NCBI GenBank assembly: GCA_040902535.1
Contig: JBBDXD010000018.1
Coordinates: 1 to 64,000, forward strand
Origin: Dehalococcoidia bacterium
GTDB taxonomy: Bacteria; Chloroflexota; Dehalococcoidia; DSTF01; JACRBR01
Length of the DNA stretch: 64,000 bases
Direction of reading: 5' to 3'
The translations under genes were made by a program, and so were the position numbers. The notes beneath the pieces are model-generated. The model saw nothing but the letters and a program-made list of their open reading frames with translations, made no database searches and was not told the DNA's origin. This document shows positions 26,971 to 35,231 of the stretch, in pieces. Each line of letters opens with the position of its first letter. Position 1 is the stretch's first letter.

Positions 26971-27522
26971 ATGGACGCCGGCATCGAGTGGTCAGGGTGG
27001 CGCCTAATGGCCGACCCGCGGTTGACCACCGACACTTCATTCACGGACACGCCGCTGCAGCCGTTCCCCGCGACGTTGAACGGGATGGCGTTTCCCCAGA
27101 CGGAGATCCGTTATGTAGCGTCTGCGGGCGGCATCGAGGTGCAGAGTCCGGCCTGGCAGAACGGAGGTGGTGACCGGTGCTACACCTTCTCGGCCTCCGA
27201 GGCGGGCACGCTCTCCGCGCGCATCAGCGTCGATGCGGGTCAGGTGTGGGTTGCCGTGCTGCCGGCGGCCGCGGCGTGCGTGCTGCCCCCGGGCGCCGAG
27301 CCCGTGTTCGGCGGTTCGCCGTACGGCGTCGACTTGTCGCTGGGCGCGGCGGGCGATCAGCAGTTGCTGATCAGCACCGCCGCGGCAACGGACGGCACGA
27401 TCGAGCTTTCTGTGCCGGCGGCGACGTACGAGGCGCGTTCGATCATCGGCAGCCGCAGCACGATTGCGCGGCTGATCGCGGGATATAGCGGGGTGAGGGT
27501 GATTTCGTGGCAACTCAACTGA
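26971..27522 (+). CDS. unknown protein, first gene of the PilO-M-N-T operon
   Basis: 183 residues from the ATG at 26971 (AGGAG 9 bases upstream); starts further up or at 27007 are possible. The protein is beta-rich: IEVQSPAWQNGGGDRCYTFS, AGTLSARISVDAGQVWVAVL and a Gly/Ala-rich C-terminus. A PPC-like jelly-roll resemblance is possible but weak. No signal peptide is seen. It overlaps the PilO-like gene by 16 bases, so it is part of the same coupled unit. I do not recognise a family. Confidence 0.6.
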   Translation: MDAGIEWSGWRLMADPRLTTDTSFTDTPLQPFPATLNGMAFPQTEIRYVASAGGIEVQSPAWQNGGGDRCYTFSASEAGTLSARISVDAGQVWVAVLPAAAACVLPPGAEPVFGGSPYGVDLSLGAAGDQQLLISTAAATDGTIELSVPAATYEARSIIGSRSTIARLIAGYSGVRVISWQLN

Positions 27523-28136
27523 CGCGCCGCAGTTTCCTCTCGTCGCTTTCGGACGACAAGCCGGTGCTGCGGATCCCGGTACATTACATGCTCGCGATCG
27601 CGGCGGCGAGCATCGCAATCGTGTACACGTCGCTGTTCGCGGCCATCTACAACGCCGGTCGCGATGAGGCCGCCGCCGAGCGGCTCTACGCCGACACGCT
27701 GACACTGATCGAAGCGCCGCCGTCTGAATTGGAAGCGCTGAAGGCCGAACTCGCCGCCGCAAACGCCTCGCTCAAGCAGGCCGAGGCATTGATGGAGCCC
27801 AGCACGATCGATGCCGCGTCGGATGCGGCGACGGCGTTGCTCGTCAGGCGCGCGCAGGCCTCGGGCGTCAGTGTGACGGGCGTGGCGCGCATCGATCCGT
27901 CGCAGATGAAATCGGAGACGGCGACCTACGACGTACAGGCGATCCGGATCACCGTCGATGGCAGCACGGGTAGCATCGGTGACTTTCTGAACCAGATGCA
28001 CACCGCCGACCCCGCGATGATCGCCACGCTTACGTCGTTGGAGATGCATGCGTCCGGCGGCGCGCAAGCTGACATTGTCTTCAGCGTGTACACCGCGATC
28101 GATGATGCGACGCCCGTCGCGGGAGCGGCGCCATGA
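27507..28136 (+). CDS. PilO-like type IV pilus assembly protein
   Basis: 209 residues from a GTG at 27507. A short cytoplasmic N-terminus is followed by one membrane helix (YMLAIAAASIAIVYTSLFAA), a coiled-coil (about 55-95, PPSELEALKAELAAANASLK) and a globular C-terminal domain (SVTGVARIDPSQMK to VFSVYTAIDD). This is the PilO layout: an inner-membrane protein that pairs with PilN below the secretin. Identity is inferred from architecture and from PilM, PilN and PilT following directly. Confidence 0.68.
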   Translation: MATQLTRRSFLSSLSDDKPVLRIPVHYMLAIAAASIAIVYTSLFAAIYNAGRDEAAAERLYADTLTLIEAPPSELEALKAELAAANASLKQAEALMEPSTIDAASDAATALLVRRAQASGVSVTGVARIDPSQMKSETATYDVQAIRITVDGSTGSIGDFLNQMHTADPAMIATLTSLEMHASGGAQADIVFSVYTAIDDATPVAGAAP

Positions 28137-29023
28137 ACCTGCGTGAGATCTTGCGGCGGCGTGTGCTGACTATTGCCTTCCACGAGCGCGATGTGCGCTG
28201 GACCGCTGGCGCGCATGGGCGCATCGACACGATCGGATCAGCGCCGCTGCCCGAGCACCTCGTGCGCGACGCCGTGATCACCGATCCGGTGAGCGCGGGG
28301 GCAATCCTGCGCGCAGTGCCGGGGCCCCCGGCGGGCCGCATGATGCGTGTGATCGTCGCGGTCCCGGCGCAACGCTCGCTCTTTCGACAGATCGACGTGC
28401 CGGCGGTGAAGGGCGCGCAACTCGACGAAGTCATCGAACGCGAGATCCGGCGCGAGATGCCGATGCTGGCGGACAACGCACGCGTGAGCTGGGCGATCGG
28501 GGCGGAGCACGAGGGTAAGACGCGGGTGTTCGTCGCCGGCGCGCCGCGGGATGTGCTCGATTCGCACGTCGCGGCGGTGCGTGCGGCCGGCCTGGCGCCG
28601 GACGCGGTTGACCTGCGCGTGATCGCCGCCTCGCGCGCGATCGGCGCGAGCGACGCGGTGGTCGCGAACGTCGAAGACGGCGAGATCGAGATCGCCATCA
28701 TTCGCGACGGGATCCCGCTGGTCATACGTCACGTCGCGATGGCGCCGCAAGACGACGAGGCATGGAAGGACCAGATGGCGGCGGAACTGGCGCGCACGCT
28801 CAAGTTCTATTGCGACTCGCATCGAGACGATGACATCGTCCCGTCGCTGCCGATCTCATTTGTCGGCGGCGCGGCGCGGCGCGCGATCCTGGCCGAGCAA
28901 GTCACGCTTTCCACGGGGCACGAAGTCGCCATGCCGCCGCTTCGCGTCTCCGTCGATCCGGAGGACCAGTCCGTGCGCTTCGCGGCGAACATCGGGCTGG
29001 CACTGAAGGAGGTGGCAGCGTGA
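28133..29023 (+). CDS. pilM: PilM-like pilus assembly ATPase
   Basis: 296 residues, actin-like fold of the PilM type: the Phe/Leu-Arg-Gln segment SLFRQIDVPAVKGAQLDEVI, REIRREMPM, and the second half NVEDGEIEIAIIRDGIPLVI with ISFVGGAARRAILAEQV. PilM binds the N-terminus of PilN in the cytoplasm and helps build the inner-membrane platform. It overlaps the PilO-like gene by 4 bases and the PilN-like gene by 4 bases. Length is slightly shorter than the usual 350, and the N-terminal subdomain looks reduced. Confidence 0.78.
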   Translation: MNLREILRRRVLTIAFHERDVRWTAGAHGRIDTIGSAPLPEHLVRDAVITDPVSAGAILRAVPGPPAGRMMRVIVAVPAQRSLFRQIDVPAVKGAQLDEVIEREIRREMPMLADNARVSWAIGAEHEGKTRVFVAGAPRDVLDSHVAAVRAAGLAPDAVDLRVIAASRAIGASDAVVANVEDGEIEIAIIRDGIPLVIRHVAMAPQDDEAWKDQMAAELARTLKFYCDSHRDDDIVPSLPISFVGGAARRAILAEQVTLSTGHEVAMPPLRVSVDPEDQSVRFAANIGLALKEVAA

Positions 29024-29583
29024 GCGGGCAGGCGACGGCGATCGTAGACCTCAACCTTCTGCCGGCGTCGGAACGACCGACGGAGGTCTCCGGCCGCGCG
29101 GCGGCGATCGCGGCGGTGTTCTTGCTGGCGATCAGCGGTCTCGTGCCGCTCGCAATCCACGCGCAAAACATCGAGGCGCGGGCCGCGACGATGCAGCACC
29201 GGTCAGAGGAGGCGCAGAAACACCTGAAGAGCCTCGAATTGGAGTTCATACAGGCGCGCGCGCGCAGCATCGAGATCGACGAGGCAACGAAGAACGCCGC
29301 GTCGCTCACGGCCGAGCGTCACGCGCTGCAGCAAGGCCAGCGTCCGTTGCACGAAGAACTCTCGATGGTATTCGGCTGGGGGTTCCTGCCCTCCGGCGCG
29401 CGCATCACGCACCTGGTGGGCGAGCCGAACGCGCTGCGCGTCGAAGGCGTGGCTGCGGGCCCGCTCGACGCGATCGCCTATGCGGAGACACTTGCCGGAG
29501 CGGGCGGATTTCCTTCCGCGCGCCTGGCTTCGTTCGCGCCGGCGGCGGGCGGCGGCGTGTTTTCGATCGAGGTCGCGCGATGA
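29020..29583 (+). CDS. pilN: PilN-like pilus assembly protein
   Basis: 187 residues from a GTG at 29020. The N-terminus contains IVDLNLLPASERP, matching the PilN I-N-L-L-P motif that docks into PilM. One membrane helix (AAAIAAVFLLAISGLVPLAI) and a coiled coil (about 55-100) precede a small globular domain. It overlaps pilM by 4 bases and pilT by 4 bases. Order O-M-N-T differs from the usual M-N-O-P-Q. Confidence 0.78.
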   Translation: MSGQATAIVDLNLLPASERPTEVSGRAAAIAAVFLLAISGLVPLAIHAQNIEARAATMQHRSEEAQKHLKSLELEFIQARARSIEIDEATKNAASLTAERHALQQGQRPLHEELSMVFGWGFLPSGARITHLVGEPNALRVEGVAAGPLDAIAYAETLAGAGGFPSARLASFAPAAGGGVFSIEVAR

Positions 29584-30656
29584 CGCTTCACGATCTGTTG
29601 ATCTGGATGGTGTCCGAGAATGCCTCGGACTTGCACCTTGCGTCGGGCACGCCGCCCGTCATGCGCCGGAACGGCGCGCTGCAAGCGCACCCGACGGCGG
29701 CGCCGCTCACGCCGGATGCGTTGGCGACCGCGCTCGAGGCGATCACGTCGGAAAGCGAGCGTGTACGGCTCGACGCGCAGCGCGAACTCGACAAGGGGCT
29801 CGACGTGGACGGGATCGGCAGGTTCCGCGTCAACGTGGCGTACGAACGCGGGTCGCTGTACTTCTCGTTTCGGCTGGTGAACAGCCGCATCGCCTCCATC
29901 GAGGAGCTGTCGCTGCCGCGCGTGTGCGACCGCCTGACGCAGCTTCCACGCGGGCTTGTGCTCGTCACCGGGCCCACCGGCAGCGGCAAATCGACGACGC
30001 TCGCCGCGATGATCGACCGCATCAATGAGCGCGATGCGCGCCACATCGTGACCGTCGAAGATCCGATCGAGTACCTGCACGGCAACAAGCGAAGCATCAT
30101 CAATCAGCGCGAAGTCGGCAGCGACACACGGTCGTTCGGCGAAGCTCTTCGTCATGTGCTCCGGCAGGATCCCGATGTGATCCTGATCGGTGAGATGCGC
30201 GACCTGGACACGATGGCATCGGCGATCACCGCGGCGGAGACCGGGCACCTCGTATTCGCGACGTTGCACACACCCGATGCGCCGCAGACGATCGACCGCA
30301 TCATCGACTCGTTTCCCAGTGACCAGCAACAGCAGATCCGATTGCAGCTCTCGATGGTGCTGGAGGCCGTGATCTCGCAGGTGCTGGTGCCGGCCGCAAG
30401 TGGCGACGGGCGGATCGCCGTTTGCGAGGTGATGCTCGGCACGCCGGCGATCCGCAATCTCGTGCGGGAAGCCAAGTCGCACCAGATATCGACCACGATC
30501 GCGACCGGCGCGGCGCTCGGCATGCGCACGCTCGACCAGGCGCTGGCGGAACTCGTCGCGAGCATGGCGATCACGCGCGAGGAGGCGCTGGGGCAGGCGC
30601 GCGTGCCGGCGGAACTGGAGCGGCTGCTCGCCGGGCGGCCGTCGATCGCGGCGTAG
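29580..30656 (+). CDS. pilT: PilT twitching-motility ATPase
   Basis: 358 residues, hexameric retraction ATPase that depolymerises type IV pili at the inner face of the membrane. Walker A GPTGSGKSTTL (about residue 131), Asp box VTVEDPIEYL, Walker B VILIGEMRDLDTM, His box TGHLVFATLHTPDAPQTIDR and the C-terminal PAIRNLVREAK are all present and in canonical order. It ends the five-gene operon. No PilB extension ATPase, PilC or pilin gene lies in the window, which is unusual for a PilM-N-O-T unit. Confidence 0.94.
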   Translation: MTLHDLLIWMVSENASDLHLASGTPPVMRRNGALQAHPTAAPLTPDALATALEAITSESERVRLDAQRELDKGLDVDGIGRFRVNVAYERGSLYFSFRLVNSRIASIEELSLPRVCDRLTQLPRGLVLVTGPTGSGKSTTLAAMIDRINERDARHIVTVEDPIEYLHGNKRSIINQREVGSDTRSFGEALRHVLRQDPDVILIGEMRDLDTMASAITAAETGHLVFATLHTPDAPQTIDRIIDSFPSDQQQQIRLQLSMVLEAVISQVLVPAASGDGRIAVCEVMLGTPAIRNLVREAKSHQISTTIATGAALGMRTLDQALAELVASMAITREEALGQARVPAELERLLAGRPSIAA

Positions 30657-30774
30657 TGATCTGGCAGCACAAGCGCTACGTGCAGCCGCCGATCCTCGCG
30701 GGGGGCGATCCGCCGCGTACGGCACATGAAACCACTTCCGTACATCGACACATGTCGTGCGCGTGTGATTTCGG

Positions 30775-31962
30775 CTAGCGCGCGCCTTCGAAGCGCGGCA
30801 GCACCTTGCGCGCGAAGAGGTCGATCGACCGCATGATGTTCGCGTGCGGGACGAGGCCGTTGTACGTCCACGCGAACAGCCACTGCACCGGCGTGTCCGC
30901 GACGAGACGTTCGAGCGAGCGCGTGACCGTGTCGACGCTGCCGACGAGCAGCATGCCGCGCTCGATCATCTCCTGCGGCGTCAGGCGGTCGGTGCGCCCC
31001 GGCTCGACGAGCACGTCGCCGAAGTGGAACGGCGAGAACCACGCCGCGCCGCAGAACGCGCCGCCGCGGCTCCAGAGCTCCAGCGCTTCTTCGTCCGTAT
31101 CGGCGACGAGGACGTCGCGCAGCACGCCGAGGCCTTCGCCCGTTTCGAGCGCGCGGCCGTGCGCCAGCGCCTCCTCGCGATACGACGCATAGAGCTGGTC
31201 CTGCAGCGCGAGGTACATCGGCGGCAGGACGGCGGTGACGCCTTCGCGGGCGCACCAGCGGATAGTGCTCTCGCTCGATGCGAAGGGCTGGAAGATCGGC
31301 GGGTGCGGCTTCTGCAGCGGCTTCGGCACGACGCCGACCTGCGTGACGACGCCGTCTTCGACGCCGCCGCCCCACAGCCGCGTCGCCTCGATGTCCCACG
31401 GCGTGCCTTCGGCGGGAATGCGCCAGTAGCGCCCCTGGAAGTCGAGCATGTCCTCGGTCCAGCACTTCTTGATGATGCGGAAGTGCTCTTCGAACGCCTC
31501 GCGGTTCGCCGCATCGATGGCGTCGTGCTGGCCGGGCGTCGCGCCGTGGATGCCGTGCAATTGCTGCGCCATCGTGTCGACCCAGCGGCGCTGGTAGCCG
31601 CGCGCGAAGCCGGCATTCGCGCGACCGCCGCTCATATGGTCGAGCATGGCGATGTCTTCGGCGACGCGGATCGGGTTGTGCGCGGGCAGCACGACGCCAA
31701 GCTGCCCGACGCGAATGCGCTTCGTCTGCATGGCGACGAACAGGTCGAGCATCACCGGGTTGTTCGACAGCTCGAAGCCTTCGACGTGGAAGTGATGCTC
31801 GGTGAAGGAGATGGAATCGTACGCGAGGTCGTCGGCGGCCTGCGCCTGTTCGCGCAGTTCGTCGAGCATGCGCTCGTAGAGGTCGCCGCGCAGGCCCGCC
31901 ATGCCCTGCTCGATCTCGGCGCGCGAGCCGATGGACGGGAGATAGAAGAGGCTGGTGCGCAT
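30775..31962 (-). CDS. LLM-class flavin-dependent oxidoreductase
   Basis: 395 residues, bacterial-luciferase-like TIM barrel: YDSISFTEHHFHVEGFELSN, RVGQLGVVLPAHNPIRVAED, GRANAGFARGYQRRWVD, and the long C-terminal extension with FHFGDVLVEPGRTD. This is the FMN-dependent monooxygenase type, larger than the F420 type at 18648-19568. It is read alone and ends about 115 bases from the convergent pilT. The ribosome site GAGGA precedes the ATG. The substrate is unknown. Confidence 0.87.
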   Translation of the reverse strand: MRTSLFYLPSIGSRAEIEQGMAGLRGDLYERMLDELREQAQAADDLAYDSISFTEHHFHVEGFELSNNPVMLDLFVAMQTKRIRVGQLGVVLPAHNPIRVAEDIAMLDHMSGGRANAGFARGYQRRWVDTMAQQLHGIHGATPGQHDAIDAANREAFEEHFRIIKKCWTEDMLDFQGRYWRIPAEGTPWDIEATRLWGGGVEDGVVTQVGVVPKPLQKPHPPIFQPFASSESTIRWCAREGVTAVLPPMYLALQDQLYASYREEALAHGRALETGEGLGVLRDVLVADTDEEALELWSRGGAFCGAAWFSPFHFGDVLVEPGRTDRLTPQEMIERGMLLVGSVDTVTRSLERLVADTPVQWLFAWTYNGLVPHANIMRSIDLFARKVLPRFEGAR

Positions 31963-32017
31963 GGCGTCCTCGATACAACAGGCGGTCCGCGGTCACATCA
32001 TGGCGCAGGCGCGTGGT

Positions 32018-32100
32018 TGGGGGAACGGTCAACGGCAAACAGCAAACAGCAAAGATGGGCGGATATCGAGAACAGACAACAGACAACAGAGTGGTTGAGA
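32018..32100. repeat. short AACAGCA/ACAGACA-type tandem repeats
   Basis: The gap between the LLM gene and the EamA gene contains CGGCAAACAGCAAACAGCAAA and AACAGACAACAGACAACAGA, a simple-sequence tract unlike the coding DNA around it. Confidence 0.6.
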
Positions 32101-32106
32101 CTGCAG

Positions 32107-33042
32107 TCATTCGGCGGCGATGGCGGCGGGGACCATGACGTCCTCCGGCTCGGCGGGGGGACGGCGCCATACCATCGCGCCGATGGCGACGAGCGTCACC
32201 GACGCGCCGGCGATCTGCACGGGCCCGAGCGGCTCATCGATCATGAGCCACGCCGAGACGGCGGCGACGACCGGCACGCCCAGCAGCAACAGCGACGACA
32301 CGGAGACGTCGACGAAGCGATGCGTCCAGCCGATCACCATCTGCCCGAGCGTGCCCGAGATGAGCGCGAAGAACAGCACGATCAGCACATCGCGGACGTC
32401 GAGACCGCCGAGGCTGCCGGGGCGCGCGAGCACGGCGGGCGTGGCGACGACCGTCGCGACGAGGTGCACGAGGGCCATGTAGCCGAGCGTGCCGCTCGTC
32501 GCGCGCACGCGCTTCGTGATCAGAAAGTAGGCGGTGAACGTCAGCACGGCGAGCACGGCGAGGAAGTCGCCGAGGATGTTCCATTCAGGCGTGCCGGCCG
32601 ACCCGAGAATGACGATGGCGACGCCGGCGATGGCGAGCGCGACGCACGTGATCTCGCGGCGGCTCACCGTCTCGCCGAACCAACGTCCGGCGACCACGAG
32701 CACGATCGCGGGCTGCAGCGCGCCGATGAGCGTCGCGTTGGCGACGGTGGTGAGCTTGATCGAGAGCACGAAGAGGATGACGTTGACGCCGAAGAGCGCG
32801 CCGCCGAGCACGGCGAGCCGCCACGACGGCGTGCGCAGCGTCGTCCCGGTCGCGCGGACGACGACGAGCAACACGACGGCGCCGATCGAGAGGCGGTAGA
32901 ACGCGAGCGCCGGGCCATCGAGCGATGCGGTCTTGATGACCGGGCTGACGATGCCCCACGTCAGCACCGTCGCGAAGATCGCCGCGAGCGGCAGCGACTC
33001 GCCGGGTGCGTTGACGGCGTTGCGCCAGGTGGAGGCTCTCAC
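32107..33042 (-). CDS. EamA/DMT-family transporter
   Basis: 311 residues with ten predicted membrane helices in two repeats of five (EamA fold, drug/metabolite transporters). Visible parts are [20 protein letters not shown] and [20 protein letters not shown] in the first repeat and [20 protein letters not shown] with [20 protein letters not shown] in the second. GTG start at 33042 with GAGGGA upstream. The substrate cannot be assigned. Confidence 0.87.
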   Translation of the reverse strand: MRASTWRNAVNAPGESLPLAAIFATVLTWGIVSPVIKTASLDGPALAFYRLSIGAVVLLVVVRATGTTLRTPSWRLAVLGGALFGVNVILFVLSIKLTTVANATLIGALQPAIVLVVAGRWFGETVSRREITCVALAIAGVAIVILGSAGTPEWNILGDFLAVLAVLTFTAYFLITKRVRATSGTLGYMALVHLVATVVATPAVLARPGSLGGLDVRDVLIVLFFALISGTLGQMVIGWTHRFVDVSVSSLLLLGVPVVAAVSAWLMIDEPLGPVQIAGASVTLVAIGAMVWRRPPAEPEDVMVPAAIAAE

Positions 33043-33161
33043 GGGACTTCCCTCTCGTCGCCAATGAAACAGCGATGCCCGGGCGCCGCTCGCAGCGCCG
33101 AAGCGACGTTCTGCCGGACCCGGGAATCGGGGTTCGAGGACCGTCTACGGGCGAATGGAGA

Positions 33162-33238
33162 TGGTCGGGGCGACAGGATTTGAACCTGCGACCTCCTGAC
33201 CCCCAGTCAGGTGCGCTACCGGGCTGCGCTACGCCCCG
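33162..33238 (-). tRNA. tRNA-Pro (anticodon GGG)
   Basis: A complete 77-base cloverleaf on the minus strand: acceptor CGGGGCG / CGCCCCG, D-arm GCGC-AGCCCGGTA-GCGC, anticodon stem CCTGA / TCAGG with loop CTGGGGG (anticodon GGG), T-arm with TTCAAAT, discriminator A and encoded CCA. Its 5' half is repeated downstream at 36288-36348. Confidence 0.96.
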
Positions 33239-33259
33239 CCCAGAGTGGGGATCGTAGCA
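33200..33259. repeat. direct repeat copy 1: tRNA-Pro 5' half and flank (candidate attachment site)
   Basis: Runs from the anticodon loop (CCCCC on the plus strand) through the D-arm and 5' acceptor into about 20 bases of upstream flank (CAGAGTGGGGATCGTAGCA). It matches 36288-36348 with a continuous 30-of-31 identity over the last part. Confidence 0.75.
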
Positions 33260-33369
33260 TGGGGCTGGTGGCCTCTCAAACGCTGGGGTGTAGCGCTCAC
33301 CAGGTCCATGACTTTACCTTGCGATTGCCTTTTGACTCGGCGGGTCGTTGCACCCACGCTGGACGACCG

Positions 33370-33399
33370 AAGGTCGATGGAGGAACGAACATCGACCTT
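33370..33399. terminator. hairpin at left end of island
   Basis: Perfect 10-bp stem AAGGTCGATG / CATCGACCTT with a 10-base loop and a short T-run on the plus strand. It lies in the 296-base gap between tRNA-Pro and the DUF1524 gene, which otherwise contains no recognisable gene. Confidence 0.6.
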
Positions 33400-33535
33400 T
33401 CTGCCTAGCGGCGAGCGATCCCGGCTTTCAGTAGGCGTACTCGACTGGTAGTCAGTGAGCATGGTGAGTTAGTCGAGCTGACGGATCATCTGATTGACAC
33501 ACATGATCCGAGCGCACGCCGGCTGCGGAACGTTG

Positions 33536-34423
33536 TCAGTCCAGACGCCAAATCGCCAGCGCGGTCTTAGCCAGGTCGGCTTGCCGTGCGTTGATTTCAT
33601 CAATCGACCATTGGTCGCGGCCCGCAATTTCTTGCGTGAGCACCAGGTCAGACTTTGCTAGCTCCGGTTTCTTCGCGGCGAAATTCTTGTTCTTGATCGA
33701 CATATTGATTGGTGCCGCCAACAAGGTGAGGTTGCCGAGCCGGTTTATGATGTTGTTGTGGTTTGGCCACTTGGGGGCGTCCGGAGCACGCGGATACACA
33801 TGTTCGACGTGAACCTTCGCCGGCGTCTCAACCGTCAACTCGCGAGTGCGTCGTTTCTGCAATTCAAGTTCCTTCAACACGTAACGGGCGCTCGCCTGCC
33901 TCGACACCTGGGCGGTACTGAACGACTGTTCGAATTCCGTGTCGGAGGGAGCAAATACCTTGATGCGTGCTGACGCTGCGGCGAAATCGCGCTTGTCGCG
34001 CAGGTCCTTAGCAAGGGAGTAGGCTTCGGTTTCGAGGCGACTGTTCTCGAGAGAACCTATCACGTTGTGGCGTACGTATAGCGAGGTCAGACATCTTAAC
34101 AACGATCTCAGCTGTCCTTCTGCGGGGTCTGCTTCGTAGGCGCTGATGATCGCGGGGAGCAAGAGCTTGGCGCCGAGCGTCTGAATCGAGGAGAGAAGAT
34201 TTGACACCTCGACATCAGGCTCTTTGCTCGCGTCTTTCCCCGCCAGCACATCTCGGTAGAGGATTGCCGTCTGCTGTAACTCGCGGGAGAAGTCGAGGGA
34301 GCTGATGTTCTCATTTAAGATCGTGAGTTTCATCGCGCGATACAGTGATCTGGTCTTGACATCACCGTGGTGGGACAGCCAATAGTGCCGGAGGAATTCG
34401 TTCACATCACCGACCTCGGACAC
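33536..34423 (-). CDS. GmrSD-like protein, DUF1524 HNH nuclease half (split gene)
   Basis: 295 residues. The C-terminal part has the DUF1524 nuclease signature: HVEHVYPRAPDAP, NNIINRLGNLTLL and N-x-x-F-x-x-K (NKNFAAKK). The N-terminal part is the helical linker of DUF262/DUF1524 proteins. The apparent start at 34423 is internal: a proper DUF262 frame upstream (34402-35205) should continue into it but is shifted out of frame near 34498-34511. GmrSD-type proteins are type IV restriction enzymes that cut modified phage DNA. In its present form it may be inactive. Confidence 0.78.
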   Translation of the reverse strand: MSEVGDVNEFLRHYWLSHHGDVKTRSLYRAMKLTILNENISSLDFSRELQQTAILYRDVLAGKDASKEPDVEVSNLLSSIQTLGAKLLLPAIISAYEADPAEGQLRSLLRCLTSLYVRHNVIGSLENSRLETEAYSLAKDLRDKRDFAAASARIKVFAPSDTEFEQSFSTAQVSRQASARYVLKELELQKRRTRELTVETPAKVHVEHVYPRAPDAPKWPNHNNIINRLGNLTLLAAPINMSIKNKNFAAKKPELAKSDLVLTQEIAGRDQWSIDEINARQADLAKTALAIWRLD

Positions 34424-35205
34424 TTCGAGAATGTCTCTCCAGCACTCGATGATGGTGTCTCGATCGGTCTCGATGGCGCGGCGGAGAAGCAGGCTGCGGG
34501 AGAAGGTCGGGCGTTTGACAGGCCGATTCCGCGGTCGTTGAGCGTTTCGAAAACTGTCGCGGCGCTATCTTCGTCTAGCGATGAGACGACGACGACTGAC
34601 ATGTGATCTGTTAGGACCTGTCGAATCCGCAATGCCCAATCTTTCGCCGGCTCTCCGCGACCAAGCTTGGTGTATTGCTCTTCAAACTTAGTTGTGAAGT
34701 AGTCACGCGCGTGCTTGATGAGTTTGTGGGAGTAATACTCGGGCGCGATGGCGTCCGGCTGCCCGTCTTGAATGGCGATGCGAAAGAACTCGCGATCAAA
34801 GACGCTCAGAGTAACCGTGTAGCGGTTCTCCTTACTTGCGTCGTCATAATCGACGATGTATTTCTGCCGGAGGCGCGTCGATGCATTTTGGTCGTACTCA
34901 ACGAGGTACGAAGCAATAACTGAGAGAAGAATCGTTGCAGTAGCAAGACGCTGCTGTCCATCGAGTAACAGGTTTGTATTCTTGTCGTCCTCGACGAGCA
35001 CCATGGAGCCGAGGAAATATTCGTGCTTGTTCAGATTCTGGCCGGGGTGCTGGTCAGAAAATACGACCAGGTCCGTCCAAAATTGCTCCACCTGAGTGCT
35101 TTCCCAGCTGTAATCGCGTTGCCATTGAGGGACCTCGATCTTGGCGCTCGTCGTTGTGAGGATCTCGCCAAGGGCTCTCTTGCCCGCGTTGTACTGGTCG
35201 GTCAT
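34402..35205 (-). CDS. GmrSD-like protein, DUF262 half (split gene)
   Basis: 267 residues. The DUF262 (ParB-like NTPase) motifs are clear: VPQWQRDYSWE near residue 25, YFLGSMVLVED, LLLDGQQRLATATILLS and FETLNDRGIGLSNA. The tail after LSNA (RPSPAACFSAAPS) is out of frame; reading the two other frames restores DLL and then RSLLLRRAIETDRDTI, which joins 33536-34423. Two small indels in C runs within about 14 bases explain this. DUF262 supplies the sensing/NTPase function of GmrSD-like nucleases. DNA here is visibly less GC-rich than most of the window, suggesting transfer. Confidence 0.8.
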   Translation of the reverse strand: MTDQYNAGKRALGEILTTTSAKIEVPQWQRDYSWESTQVEQFWTDLVVFSDQHPGQNLNKHEYFLGSMVLVEDDKNTNLLLDGQQRLATATILLSVIASYLVEYDQNASTRLRQKYIVDYDDASKENRYTVTLSVFDREFFRIAIQDGQPDAIAPEYYSHKLIKHARDYFTTKFEEQYTKLGRGEPAKDWALRIRQVLTDHMSVVVVSSLDEDSAATVFETLNDRGIGLSNARPSPAACFSAAPSRPIETPSSSAGETFSKCPRSVM

Positions 35206-35231
35206 GAATTTTCACCAAACTGCTGATTCGT

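Noticed and set aside
30844-33183. 779-codon plus-strand open frame
   Set aside because: It is antisense to the LLM and EamA genes and is Arg/Asp/His-rich without motifs: a shadow of GC-rich coding DNA.
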